Shown here: positions 38,201-49,803 of the stretch, piece after piece
Position numbering within the stretch: the first letter of the stretch is position 1
Layout of the letters: every line of letters begins with the position of its first letter
Origin: Echinococcus granulosus
Lineage: Eukaryota; Platyhelminthes; Cestoda; Cyclophyllidea; Taeniidae
Direction: 5' to 3'
Assembly (NCBI RefSeq): GCF_000524195.1
Contig: NW_020170430.1
Coordinates: 125,799-189,798 of the forward strand
DNA length: 64,000 bases
The notes under the pieces: model-generated
The model's database searches: none
What the model was told of the DNA's origin: nothing
The model's input: the letters and a program-made list of their open reading frames with translations, nothing else
Program-made: the position numbers and the translations under genes

Positions 38201-38702
38201 AATTAGTGGGAGTAATAGCACCCAGTCATGTGGTTTTAGTTCTCCCTGGGTCACCAGCCTCTGCTGTATTTTCGATGTTGTCGGCTCAATTCCCTTCGTC
38301 CCTGCTACTATTTGAGACTTAACGTTCTCCATTTACTCCCTTCTAGCTCAAAGACAAACAGAAGATATTGAGCACGAGTGTGTCCGTTCGGATACCAGTG
38401 CTGATGTCGGACAGGCAGGTTGCTTTTCTCGCTTGTTGCCCTTTTTCTGAGTGTGTATATTCAGTGTGTGGTCAAACCAACTCCGAACTTGCTTAGCCAT
38501 TGGAGCCCTAGTGGGATGCTAATATCTGAAGTAATCGCGAGCATTATACATGAGTTTGTGTCTTTCACAGCCAAGTGTTGATGGATCCAAAAGCAGTCGT
38601 AAGAAGCGACGCTTTAAGATGCCGTCGTTTTCTCGAAAGGGCAAGGACAAGAAGAAGGCCTCGAGCTCAAATGAGACGCCGTCGGTCGACACCCCAAAGT
38701 AG
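32207..38702 (+). CDS. ADD: adducin, membrane-skeleton spectrin-actin linker
   Basis: Twelve exons encode about 748 aa: 32207-32249, 32290-32538, 32671-32822, 33027-33126, 33231-33361, 34335-34610, 34749-35155, 35718-35964, 36517-36748, 37390-37599, 38347-38414, 38571-38702. Adducin caps actin and recruits spectrin at the cell cortex. The start block (VNDPDYIRDLLRP), the aldolase-II-like head (INDLHS, CKVASTYRLVDIFGW, EGLLFSEITASSL), the neck (MRRLDAAGYRTGHLYR), the NPFDQVTDDELERYKRNVERKAKG tail block and the carboxy-terminal MARCKS-like KKRRFKMPSFSRKGKDKKK all match vertebrate adducins in order and spacing. The vestigial metal-site residues HIHT and NHG of vertebrates read QLST and KYG here. 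The splice from 38347 exon to the last exon does not join in phase with the obvious GT donor; a GC donor at 38415 or a GT at 38406 would. The scaffold gap falls inside an intron. Confidence 0.93.
35253..35352. other. assembly gap (100 N)
   Basis: One hundred undetermined bases, a conventional placeholder for a gap of unknown size. It lies in the adducin intron 35156-35717; the exons on both sides join in phase, so no coding loss is needed. Confidence 0.98.
36050..36066. repeat. poly(T) tract, 17 T
   Basis: Homopolymer inside an adducin intron (35965-36516), with no other sequence feature attached. Confidence 0.9.
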
Positions 38703-41700
38703 ACTTCGATCAAGTCCTCTTTTTTTCTTAATTCCTCCCCCTCTGCAAACACGCGCACCGCTTTCTCACCCCCTCTTAATCGCAGTCGGTCTGACTAAAT
38801 TAACTCTTCCACCCCTGTCCCCACGCCGCAGTCGTTGAGCGAGTCGCGTATCTGTTGTCTCCTTGTTTCTTTTCGTTAAGGTTTTTTTGCTTTTAAACGG
38901 GTTAAAAATGCGTTCCAGTTGTATCTTTAACCGTATAAATAGGTTTTGCTTCTGGTGCTGATTACATTTCCACTCTTCCTCCTCAATAAGCTCCTCTCTA
39001 TTTATTGAAGAGAAATAGTAAATACATTTCGGATATTTTCGATTCTAAGCCCTTTCTCAAGTTTACTAGGTAACTGCCCCGCGTGGGAAATTGGACAATT
39101 TTCACCGCTGCGTTTCAGCCCCAGCAGGCTCCCAAAAAATTTAGGCCTTTCCATCGGCGCGTATTGATTCTGTGGCATCGGTGTCGGGTGGGTTTTAGTT
39201 GTAGTTTAACCCGACCCAGTATCAGGCACTATCATCTAAACTATGGTGCCCACTTTTAAATCAAAACTGCATTGGTTGTCCCACTGTTTTACGACCATGG
39301 TACTTCTGTAGACACCAGTGTTTACTTCTCGTGCATCCACTAGTTCGTTTCAAACGCCGCCCCTCCTTTGTGTACAATGACAAAAATGAGTTTGTGGAAA
39401 ATCCACAAAAGCTACCTATGAAGAGATATGCTACATCGACCGTTTTAATGGTTCTGACGGCATCTTGTGCAAGAGATCCGATCGAACGCGTTTCTTTTCC
39501 CCCGCTTGACGCTACAGGAGTTCGTCCCGCCTGAGTGGGTCTGTCGTGTGTTTAAACGTGCGTTAGCGTGCATAAGCGTAGAGAACGAGCAGACCAGTGT
39601 TCGATGCCTGCAATGAGCTTTACCAATATTTGACATTTACGAACCTGGATACGTGAATTCTAGGTTGGCAGCCTTCTTTCAGGTCGATAAAATTGTACAT
39701 TGTGAACCAATCAGACGAGATAAAGTTGCATTACGTGTCTCCAGCCTGCGAAATAATGCATACTTCATTTGAAAAGTATCTTTGGGCGTACAACGTGAGT
39801 AGTTATGCACCTTGTCAACGACAAGTATTTGAGACTGTGTGCGTGAAAATTCTACATCTCAGGTGAGCCAACGGAAGGCACTACCGTTTTTGGTGCGGAG
39901 CCTGACGGCACGTCAAAAAAATGCACAAGCTAGGCCAGCTTGTGATCATGATCCATCATTTCAGGAGCGGCATCCTTAAGGTGGATTTTTGGTCCAGCTC
40001 TGGCGACACTACGTGAATCTGTCAGACCGTTGACGTAAATGAGGAGTGACTGTTGTAAGCATTTTTTTTCGTAAGACCAGGCAGAATTCGAGTCCGTTCC
40101 AGGAAGGTTGCCCTGGGTCACGCTGTCAGCTTTTCCATCGATTTCTCGTTCAAGTTAACTAACAGTAGAGCGGGGTAAAAGCTGTCGTGGAGCAACGCCC
40201 TCCGTATGGGACATTTGAAGTTGAACATAGTACTGTGAGCATCATAAAACTTTCCATCGATGCTTAGTTCATCTCTAGAGCATTTTTTAACCAATTATGA
40301 TTCCCACTAACCTTTTCAGTTGTTTGCGTCAAACTTACGGGGGTTCTAGACAAGTATTTTCTAATACTGGAGTTCGAAAACAATCGGGGGCATATCTTAT
40401 AGGCAGCAGACATGTGAAATGATGTCCCTGCTTTTGTTTCGGTTTGGTAAGAATTCTATTGCCTAGTTCAGCCTAGGAAGTTCTTTTTGTGCACTAATAA
40501 ATCTCCGTTACTATAATGTTACTTTTTAAATTATGGTAAAAAAATGACACAACGGCTAAAATAAATGACTAATTCCGTCCACATTCCGAGTCGACATCAA
40601 AACAATAAGATTAAATTGAAGCAACATAAACACTTAGGTTAGAGAGTCCCATTGCGACCCTTAATGACTGACAGGACTCCAGTCTGTGAGCAAACAGCTC
40701 GATTGGGCGTGTGCCTGTGGGCTTTTCGTTGATCAATAAGTGAGGAATCGAAATTTACTCGAAACATCGCCTTCTTTGTGAAAAACTGTCCACTCGTATA
40801 ATCTCCACAGGTCGCCAGCCTGTCCCGATACATTCGAAAAAATAATCGAATTTTTGAGCAAACAAAATTCAACACCATTCGTACAATAGATGTCAGGACT
40901 TGCCTTGCGAAACACGAGGAAGCAATTTTAAGTTCGTCGTTGAAATCAAAGCTTGTTTCGCTGAGGGGGAAGTCGAAGGCCAGATAGAGTCCAGTCTCAT
41001 CTAGCCGGTGCAGACTAAGAAGACAGAGTTTGGAAACTGCGTTGAGACAGGCCTCAAGTCCAATCACTGCCCCCGCACATGCATTTCCTCCTAGTCCTCG
41101 ATGATGGCATAGGGCTGAAGAACGAACTTTAGGCCCAAACTGGATGTCTGTAAACCATCTTCCGATTCAGAAATGATTTCAATGTGTGTGAGTACTAAAA
41201 TCGGTTACGTAGCGTGTGATTGTGGAGAGTGACAACTGGTTAACTAGCAATCACCTTGAAATACGACAACCTGTTTAAGGAAGCCATGGGAGCCCATGCA
41301 CTACGGCCGAAGCTACTCCATTTTTTGGACAATCATATGACACTCTATTGCTGGTATTTATTCCGTCAAACTTGTCCATACTTGTACAACAAAAACTTAT
41401 GGGAAAAGCCGCAAGTGATAACTTGATTCCTACGTTACGTACCGCAACTCGCTAAGCACTAAGCTGTTGACAGCTCTCTATCCTCTTAACTTAAACCACG
41501 ATGGAAATCAATGCAAAGCATTTGGCAGATGCAATGCCAGAATGCAATCTGTGAGACACCCGATCACCAAATGCTGACCTAAAGGATAAGAATCCAGTCT
41601 CATTTCCCTCAAAAAAAGTAAGACACAAATTCCTCATCCACTTACAGTTTTGCATACCCAACATTAACAAACAATTTAATTCCCACTCGTACAATTCAAT

Positions 41701-43103
41701 TGAAAACATACGTGTGGAAAATCCAGCCCTAACTATCTTAAAAGCATTCGCGTTTCGGTATCATAGAAAGTAACGCGACAAAAAGTATACAAAAAAGAGT
41801 ACCAAAAGCAACGAAAATCATCGGTTGCCAAAATTCGAATCGGAGAGAGGCTATCACCACTGCAAAAAAGAGGAAAAAAAACTAGGTAGAATCGGTACCA
41901 ACTCCTGATGCAAGCATCTGAGGTCTAAGTATGTTTAGCGGTCAAAACGGTCAATGACGAACACGGCCTAATGGAACACTGACATGTAAGGATCTAACTA
42001 CGTGTCTTCAAACAGGCTGCCTTGGTATTGAACAATTAAAAGTAGTAGCGAAGTATGTTCATAAAAATAATAGATAAAATCATGGCGCGAGAATTTGCAA
42101 ACTCATTTTAATTGTCAAAATTACCTCAGGTATGTTAAATGTGTTGTCAGTAAACGATATGTGAATAAGTCGTGAACATCCCCAGTATTGCTAGAACCAC
42201 TGAGTAACTTTTCGACAGTTTTTTCACTAAGTGGCTTAAAAGCCACATCGACTGTGTTGGCTGTTAGGCTAGTGTAAAGTTGCTTAAATTGGGGTGATAG
42301 AATGCATAATACACCTCTCTGAAATCTGGCGGTGATTCGGCGCTCGTCTACTCATACGTTTAGCAACCAGAAAACTTCAGCTTTTGCCCATTGTATGGTA
42401 TATGGACCATGCTAGTGGCGCTTTGAGTCTGCTGAACCCTAGAAGGGCACGTTCCTCCGCAGTGCCTGGGTCTAATGCGACTTTAAATGATACCTAAAAA
42501 CGCTGCAACTTAAGCAAAATTTTAGCTTTTTGAGACAATACTGAGGAAAAAAGACATTATACAGGGGCGGAACATATATTAAGCACAGGTAAGATATTTG
42601 GGCTACTGGCATAACCCGAGTGTCACCCGACGTGAATCAAAGGCCGAGCCAAAAGTGGTCCACTCTAATATTAGGAGATAAACGATCGTCATATTAAAAA
42701 ATATCTGATATGATGGTAACACCTTTTTTATACTACAACCGTTTACTTGGTTAAATGAATAGGGTTTAACTACAGCGTTTTCACCGCACAATGATGCCAT
42801 TTTGTGCACAATAAGCATTTTAATCTTCTCAAGGTACTTTCATTCCAAGAAACAGATTTTCCTGCCGAGAAAACTCTAATCCCACTTACTACTAAAACCC
42901 TTAGGAACCTTGAGGTAATTGAGAATACTGCCCACATTTGCATCAATTTGCGTAACATTTACGTAGTTGAAGATGGAACTTTGTAAATTAAAGTGTAATT
43001 ACTTATGCTTTACTTGCTTGTCATGACTTCTTCAAATGACTCGTGTTCTTAAAATTTTCATTGGTGAGTTTTATATACGTTCAGATACACGCCTTTGTGA
43101 GTT
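38703..43103. other. 4.4 kb intergenic DNA
   Basis: Contains the adducin 3' untranslated region and the COPS7 promoter. A candidate minus-strand coding stretch at 40639-41147 is listed separately. A short perfect inverted repeat (8-bp arms, 5-base loop) lies at 39924-39944. Otherwise only scattered short frames (39331-39534, 39930-40121, 41491-41709, 42603-42958) without recognisable motifs. Confidence 0.45.
40639..41147 (-). CDS. candidate coding exon(s), unknown product
   Basis: From an acceptor (GGTTTACAG, ending at 41148) the minus-strand frame runs 168 codons to a stop. The first 80 residues have coding-like composition, with a Gly/Ala/Cys-rich part (GLGGNACAGAVIGLEACLNAV) then LAFDFPLSETSFDFNDE. 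After residue 80 there is a consensus GC donor (AAG|GCAAGT at 40903), and an acceptor at 40820 (GGGACAG) that keeps the same frame across an 84-bp intron. I do not recognise the family. It could be the last exon or exons of a minus-strand gene, a decayed mobile element or chance. Confidence 0.25.
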
Positions 43104-44613
43104 ATGACGTCATCCGTTTCTCCTGAAGAGCTAATCTACAAAGCTACGGAATCTCCGGGTGCGTGCAGTTTTAGCATTTTGAAGTATCTATTGTAACCTT
43201 CTTTCCTTTGGTCGTCTCACGTGCTGTTAGGGCTCGTTTCCTTTGTCAATAAATGTTATTTAGCTTCCATTGTATATGATTGCTGTTTTCTATCCTGTGT
43301 AGTGTATAGTTAATTTTAGATATGTTTCATGTGTGCTTGCGTTAGGTTTTGTCGATTTATTATTTGCAAATATATGACCGGACTTGATTTGAGGTTATTT
43401 TGAGTGTTAGGAGTTTTTTTGATTTCAATTGCCAGCTTGTGCGTTTCTAAACAGTTTTTATAATAATTTTGATTGCTTTACTCTCTATTTTAGATACTTT
43501 TGTTTTTGGAGATCTTAGGGACATTAAATGTGTTAAGTCGCTGGACCCGAATTCAGAGCTGAGCAGTTTACTGAATCTCTTTTGTTTCGGAACCTATGGC
43601 GACCACAAAAATCCGTCTTTTCCCTCCCTTTCTGCAGCTCAACTTCGTAAACTTCGCCAGCTTACTATTATTTCCGCCTGCGAATATCGGCATCACATCC
43701 CTTATGATGTTCTGCTCAAAAGTTTAGACCTCACTTCTCTTCGAGAACTGGAAGATCTCATCATCGACCTTATTTATGCTGATGCGATCGTAGGAAAGTT
43801 GGATCAGCAAAAAAGAATGCTTGTCGTAGAATCAGCTATAGCACGAGACTTCAAACAGGAGGATGTAAGTAATCCTGTTATTACCGCATTTCACTTATGT
43901 CATTGTATCCTGATCGAAATTCGACGACACGAAGTTTTGTACGTTGAGATTTTCTTTTATTAAATTGATTGATTGTTTGTGCCATAATAGTGGCGGTTCC
44001 CGTTCCTTAAAAAATTTTGAATCATTGGTATTTGTTAAAATGGGTCTGGATTGAATTTATATTGGCTTCTAATATGGTTTTGTGATGCAAAATGCATGCG
44101 AATTTTTTAATTCGCAGTTACCCAATTTGAAGACGGATTTGGATTCGTGGAGCGATCGGGTCAACTCGTCACTGGAAAAGTTGGCTAGTAATGTTACTAA
44201 GGCCGCGTCGCTGAGGGCGGAATGGGCCGAGAATAGGATTCGTATATCGGCTAACCAGAACAACATTAATTCAAAAATTCAACAAGAGGATAACAAAATG
44301 GATGTAAGTGTGTAGTATATAGGAGAATTCCTTTTCTCGTTTGTTAACTTAGAGTATTACTAGCGCTGTTTTCAACGCCAGTGCTGCCATTTATCCTTTG
44401 TCAGTTGAACCGCTTCTACTTGCATAATATTAGTAGCGTCGTTTTTAGGTTGACTCCAATATGGATGTAGATGACCAGCTGGAGATATACTTAGATGATA
44501 ACGGTGAGCCGTTATTACTCCCTCGGCCTTCAATTTCCACATCCGCTAGTGGAGAGAAGGGTCGTCGGAACCCCTTGCGTGTCCTCCAAAAGGGACGCAA
44601 GAGCGGCAAATAG
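43104..44613 (+). CDS. COPS7: COP9 signalosome complex subunit 7
   Basis: Exons 43104-43158, 43494-43864, 44118-44303 and 44449-44613 encode 258 aa, close to the 264-275 aa of vertebrate CSN7. The eight-subunit COP9 signalosome removes NEDD8 from cullin-RING ubiquitin ligases, and CSN7 is a PCI-domain scaffold subunit. The FVFGDL block, FGTYGDH, QLRKLRQLTIISA, IPYDVLLKSLDL, RELEDLIIDLIYADAIVGKLDQ and the following VESAIARDF line up with human CSN7 in the same order. A winged-helix PCI part is followed by a long charged helix (EWAENRIRISANQNNINSK) and a basic carboxy end, KGRKSGK. All introns are GT-AG and phase-consistent. The start ATG is embedded in a CRE palindrome. It is a single-copy housekeeping gene in most animals. 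Confidence 0.92.
43105..43112. promoter_or_regulatory. CRE palindrome overlapping the COPS7 start codon
   Basis: TGACGTCA, the full cAMP-response element bound by CREB/ATF factors, begins at the second base of the start codon (ATGACGTCAT at 43104-43113). It also encodes Met-Thr-Ser. Whether it acts as a factor site is inference. Confidence 0.4.
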
Positions 44614-46860
44614 AGGTGATGAGTTTTCCTTTTGTACAAACATCGCATTGGGTTTTGATGAATACACTGCTCATATAAACTTCACTATTTCGTTGAAAAA
44701 TGCGCTATGTTTTGGCTGCGCCAAATGATTATTTTTCATCGGGCTGTATGAATATGGTGTTTTCATTACCAACGATTTCTGGAAAAATTATTTATTAAAG
44801 GCTGTCGTTTCCACCACTTTCCTCTTTATTTTGATAGTGCTCTTGTTTTAACTTTGGCTCTCGTGTATGAAATACTCTGTACAAAAGATGTGTAGTTTGG
44901 TATTTGGCTTACGGTACAATTGAAATATTTGTCCTGGGTGGGGTACGTCTGTTTATAGCTTGGACGAGGAATTTTGCTCCAGTGTCTAAGTTTGTTAATT
45001 TGAAATAACTCAATGGGGTCAGAAGTTGGTTAGAACTCATGTATACCTGATGGTTGCGGGTAAAATGTTATTTTCGGGGTTCGCATTTCTTTGTTCTTCG
45101 CATGCATAGCAATCGTATTAAATCCTGTAACTGTACGCGGCTAAAATGGATTTTCGGCAATAGTTGTAAGTGTTTGGCACGAAACTTGTGTCAATTTGAT
45201 TATGCCTTGGTCTGATGTTAATCGCGAAGGTTCTCAGTCTTCCTATTTGTATAGCACTGGCATCGATAGTTGTGGTATCATAATGTTAAGAAACACCCGT
45301 TACCCGTGGTTCGGTGAAACAGTCGACATCATTTAAGCCCTCGAGGGCATAAAATAAGTTAGCGGGTGTTTGCTGTCTTCTATTCTGTATGATGGGAAAA
45401 CTACACTACTGATTTTGATTCGTACTTGGAATGACTACTGCACCACCTCTCGTTAAAGTAGAGCAAAATTTTTAATCAAGAACTGGGACCGTATTTAACC
45501 AGTGTATTTATTTACATTACCTGAAATTTTGCTTTTAATTTGAGCAGTCGGTTTGCTTGTATTTCTCTTTATTTTTTGCCCCTGAAGATCAATGAGTTGT
45601 ATTGTTGTGGCATGTATTGAAGGCTCTGGACGCCACCTCGAAAAGCTTTCTCGACTTCGGTTAAACATTTCTTAAAGCTAGTCAAATTTCGATGTATTAG
45701 AGCGTTTCAAAAATTTTCTCAAACCCACCTTGTCTATTCATGATGCTGACAATTGAGGCCGTGAAACATCAATGCAGAAGCTACTTAATACCTTTGCCAT
45801 AATCGTCATGACTACCATCTACAAATTATGCATTCGTTGATACGCTTATTCACACTTGTTATGTTATTATTCTTCTATTTATCCAATCGAGACCCAAAAC
45901 TGTTTTGATTTTGCCCAGAGTTACCATTGAAGATACATAGGTCCTCATTTTAGCACACATATCCGGCTTGGAAGTCGTAGCTGAATACCTGTATTGCATC
46001 ATATCTAGATGTCCTATGATTGCGCTTGGTGGAAGTGGCGTATCCCCGTAATCAAGACATCCTACGGACCCAGTAGTAACCAACTATTAACTTGATCGTG
46101 GTGATAGTGATTGTGGCTGGATGCGTTGTAGTTGGCCAAGGCTGGTGCCACATCCGCCGTTGTTTGCGTCCGTCTTACCGATGACTTATCAGTTGCTGGG
46201 TTAATTTTCCATCATCTTTTGTATTTGTGCATTATGATACACACTTCCAGTGTTTATTTAATGTTTTGTCCTCCTTATTTGACGAAATGTCCCCACTCGC
46301 CGACATCCATGAGCGTTTACGCCGCTAATGTTTATACGTTGTTGAATATTGGCATTGATGACGTTTTGTAGGGGTTGGGGTAACGACAGTGCCGTGTAGC
46401 TTATTTTCAATGGCTGAGGTTAAATGATCCCAAAGGTAACATGTTTTCATGTTCCAGTCTATGCTGTTGCGAACGTCAGCCATAAGAAACCCAAGTTGGT
46501 TGTAAATAGCTAATCTGAGCTGCACCTCTAGTGGTTTTCTTTCCTTTACCAATTAAATCACAAAAATATGAGATTTTGTTACTAAAACGTTGATGATGCA
46601 CCTGAATTAGTATTTTGTACGCATCTGTAAAAATAACCAAGTACTCGGGGAAAAAATTAGGCCTCAGTAGTTGGTGCGCACGAAATGGGTTTTGATGCAG
46701 TGAGAGGGGGAGTTGATTAGAATCTTAAAAGCTGGGACATACGGCAGTTGGGTTATATTTCTTGCTTGATTACAATGAACAAATTACGGTGCAGTATGGC
46801 ACACGAGCGGTCGTTGTCCAGTTATTACCCAGTGTCGGTTAACCGGTGAGGCCTTGAGTG
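44614..46860. other. 2.2 kb intergenic DNA
   Basis: Begins with the COPS7 3' untranslated region. Minus-strand frame 45859-46083 and plus-strand frame 46132-46371 are open but carry no motif or clear splice signals. Nothing else recognised. Confidence 0.45.
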
Positions 46861-47144
46861 TTACTCGTCCTTCTCCACTGAAGCCAGTCTGAAGACATTG
46901 ACCCAGTGGGCGACAGGGGAAAGGGGGTCTAAATAATTTATTCTGGTCTCACATTCGCTATCGTTCCTCATCCATTCTCCACCTCTACTGACCTTAGAAA
47001 CTTCTGAAGTGGCCGTGTCAGTGGGTGACACGGCCCCGCTGTCATCCTGTCCAGGAATACCCGCCACACACCCGCTCTGAGTCACACACGTGGCGCGACT
47101 CGCTCCACTTCGAATTCGAGAATAAGGTGGAAAAGAATCATTGT
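46861..47144 (-). CDS. probable carboxy-terminal exon of an unidentified gene
   Basis: After a CTAG acceptor ending at 47145 the minus-strand frame runs 93 codons to TAA (46863-46861). Composition is coding-like and clearly GC-richer than the surroundings. It starts near NDSFPPYSRIRSG and contains a Ser/Thr/Asp-rich middle (SGAVSPTDTATSEVSKVS). It ends DPLSPVAHWVNVFRLASVEKDE-like, hydrophilic overall with one amphipathic end segment. I could not find upstream exons with confidence between 47145 and 49800, nor identify the family. A 10-bp perfect inverted repeat (47011-47035) lies within it. It may be the cytoplasmic or disordered end of a larger protein. Confidence 0.42.
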
Positions 47145-47656
47145 CTAGCTATGCCTGCTATGGCTGAAGCAACACCAGTTTAAAAGTCTGGCAAACGTTG
47201 ATGCAGTAGACTTCAATGTAACATTTTCTCATGTAATTTGTCAGCAAAGTTGTTTCTTAAATGTGTGAACTAGGCAGCGTCTCTCGATAACCTCCTTAGG
47301 TTATACACTTCTATAATTTTATTGTGGCTTACTCCGCCATAACGAAAAATTTGAAAGAGTTTTTGAACTAGCCTCTATGTGTTCGAAACAACTTTTGTCG
47401 AAAAAACAGCAGTATTAAGTCGAGACCTACTGACTTGACAAAGTTGCAAATGGTTTCTGAGGTTCCTCATGGCTTTGCATTATTTAGTACAAAGTAGAGT
47501 CAACAGAAGCCCTGACCTACATGGTATATTCGAAGAAGAGTACAAATTATTTATCAATGTGGCTATAACGGGGCAGTTTATTGTAGGAATTCGATCTCTT
47601 CACTATGCTGTACATTAATTTGGTCGGTTTAGAGGATTTGGGTAAGGCAGAAGTGG

Positions 47657-47691
47657 TTCAGGGGGTGTGTAGCGCCCTGAGACCCCCTGAA
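47657..47691. repeat. perfect inverted repeat, 10-bp arms, 15-base loop
   Basis: TTCAGGGGGT at 47657-47666 is exactly complementary to ACCCCCTGAA at 47682-47691. The GC-rich stem would be stable as RNA. Function unknown. Confidence 0.85.
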
Positions 47692-49344
47692 GACAAAAGA
47701 AGGCATAATGCTCGGGCAAAATGCATATTATCGACGTACAAAGTGTGAAGGTACGATGGCAGAGCACTCAAGCCGCTTCCTGATCTAAACCAAAGGCTAA
47801 ACAAACAGCCAACGCGTTAGAGTAACAACTTGCGATCAACGAATTCTAAATCAGTTTTGTTCTTTTTTAGCTAACTAGAATCAAGCCCTAGAATCAATTC
47901 CCTCAAGCACAAAGATGGATTGGTGCTCTAACAAGCATATATTCACCCTCTATGTATATTTAGCTATTATAATTGCGCAGGATTTTTAGCCAACACTAGT
48001 AGTTTCAAACCATGACTACTTCACCCATTCCCTGAGCTTCCCAGCCCTTTGCTCCATCGCCTCTGTGCCTTGCAGTGGTTTCAGGATTGACGCGGGCATT
48101 AAGATGCGCTGTTTTGTACTCGATAACCTCTCCAGCAGACTTCTGTTGCAAATCTGTTTATCAACAAATTAATTATGGTTTTCTGTAAAAAATCATATAA
48201 GTTTTGTGAATCCAGGTGCTGACAAAATTTGTGCATAGCTGTTTTTTTGTGAATTGTAGTTTTTTTCACAACTAATTTGCGACAGCTCACTAAAACAATA
48301 ATACGTCTGCGCTAAAGTCACAGGAAGTGTCATGTCACGTCCGAGCTCTAATGTCCTCAGCGTGACTACGGTGATGGCATCACGTCTCAGTCTTATTTTC
48401 ACCTTGGCATTGACTTTTTCCCCATTCGAACGTTTTCACTGAATTTTATGTGCAAAACGCGATTTCACAAAGTATTTGTGAAAAATAAGAAGGTGTGGAA
48501 TGCTATTAGCTGCACTCCACCTTACGAAGGGAGAAGCCCAGACACCAAGAGGCTACCAGAGTTAATCTGCGACGTGTTTTAGTGTCAGCGCATTCGCAAG
48601 AAGGTCACAAAGTAGTGCTACCTAGGGGATTGGTTTCTACTACATTTTGAGCCGGATTGTCCATCATCATTTTCCTCTCAATCATCATCGCCAAATCACA
48701 GTGTTACTCCATAGGTTAAATTTGCTTATTCCATACTGCAAACAAGCCAAATTCTTTACTAATACCTGATTTATTCGATCGAGTTGAATATTTTTTGACT
48801 ATTTACGTCTGGAACTCTGTCCACTTTTTTCAACAATGGTAAGGAATTAGTGGAGTGACCATCTGTTCAGTAAATCGAGAATGAATGAACTGTCGCCTTC
48901 ACTCTCGTTTACTCATTATTCGACTCGGAAGGGGACTCCGTCTAAGTTGTCGTCTTGGCAACTTGCGTGACATAGGGGTGATCCGATCAAACTTTAGTTC
49001 CCCCCTCCTATGACAATGCCTCACACATGGGATTATTAAAAATGTTTTGAAAAACTTGCAGTACCTTCAAGTAGAACTAGTAAAAACGAAACATGGAATA
49101 GGAAGCTAAGGCAAGTTTTTCTCTTTTCGGCCACACGATTGTTGTGGTACTCTTTTCTTTTAAACAGTATTTAGGTGTAATTAAATAACTCACCTAGTAT
49201 TTTTGTAACTGAGACGGGAATGATAAGCACATTTCCAATATAATAGCTTAAACTCACAAAACCCTTAGCTACTATTGCGTTTATTGCTTTCGGCCAAACA
49301 TGGTCGATAATTTAATACATAATGTGAGGTAATACATATATTTG

Positions 49345-49360
49345 TATATATATATATATA
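49345..49360. repeat. (TA)8 microsatellite
   Basis: Uninterrupted TA dinucleotide run in intergenic DNA. Confidence 0.9.
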
Positions 49361-49415
49361 AAAGTCTTTGAGGGTTTTTACGAATGCTGTTGCATTTCAC
49401 TATCCAACCGATTAA

Positions 49416-49554
49416 CCAATAGAAACAATGGGTTTGCCGTATCGCTCATTGGTTTGGCCCATCCACTGTGGTCGCGGTGTTTGTAATTCCGAGTCGTGGT
49501 TACGTAATCAACTAGCCAATCGAAATGGCCATGTGATCCCTTATGGTTTATTGG
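49416..49554 (+). promoter_or_regulatory. CCAAT-box cluster upstream of the plus-strand PDZ gene
   Basis: CCAAT at 49416 and 49516 and the reverse form ATTGG at 49448 and 49550, 250-390 bases before the start codon at 49804. A similar cluster precedes the minus-strand paralogue and INSM. Role as NF-Y-type promoter elements is inferred. Confidence 0.35.
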
Positions 49555-49803
49555 TTGTTGTCAGAGGGAAAGAATTAATCTCTCAATCAAGGCTCCATTC
49601 AAGGGTTTTTCGAGCAGACGTTTTCAGTGCTCCTGAAATTCAGACGTGGATTCTATCTCACAATGAAGAAGGCGTCTGTCGCTGGTGAGCATAGATCTCG
49701 ATCTCCGATAAAGGCTAATCATAACGTTCAGACTTTCAATTCAAATCAGCCATTATGGAATGGCATACAGTAAGTTCTTTTTCAAATTACAAGAACGTAT
49801 AGG

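Larger units (their letters stand above)
47145..49803. other. 2.7 kb intergenic DNA
   Basis: May contain upstream exons of the orphan minus-strand exon. A 76-codon plus-strand frame ending near 48580 and a minus-strand frame at 48193-48420 overlap in opposite directions; neither shows a family motif. A strong hairpin is at 47657-47691, a TA microsatellite at 49345-49360, and promoter-like CCAAT boxes from 49416 onward. Confidence 0.4.

Noticed and set aside
48193..48580. Opposed open frames near 48.2-48.6 kb as upstream exons of the orphan gene
   Set aside because: Both strands look equally coding, neither joins convincingly to 47144, and no motif supports either.
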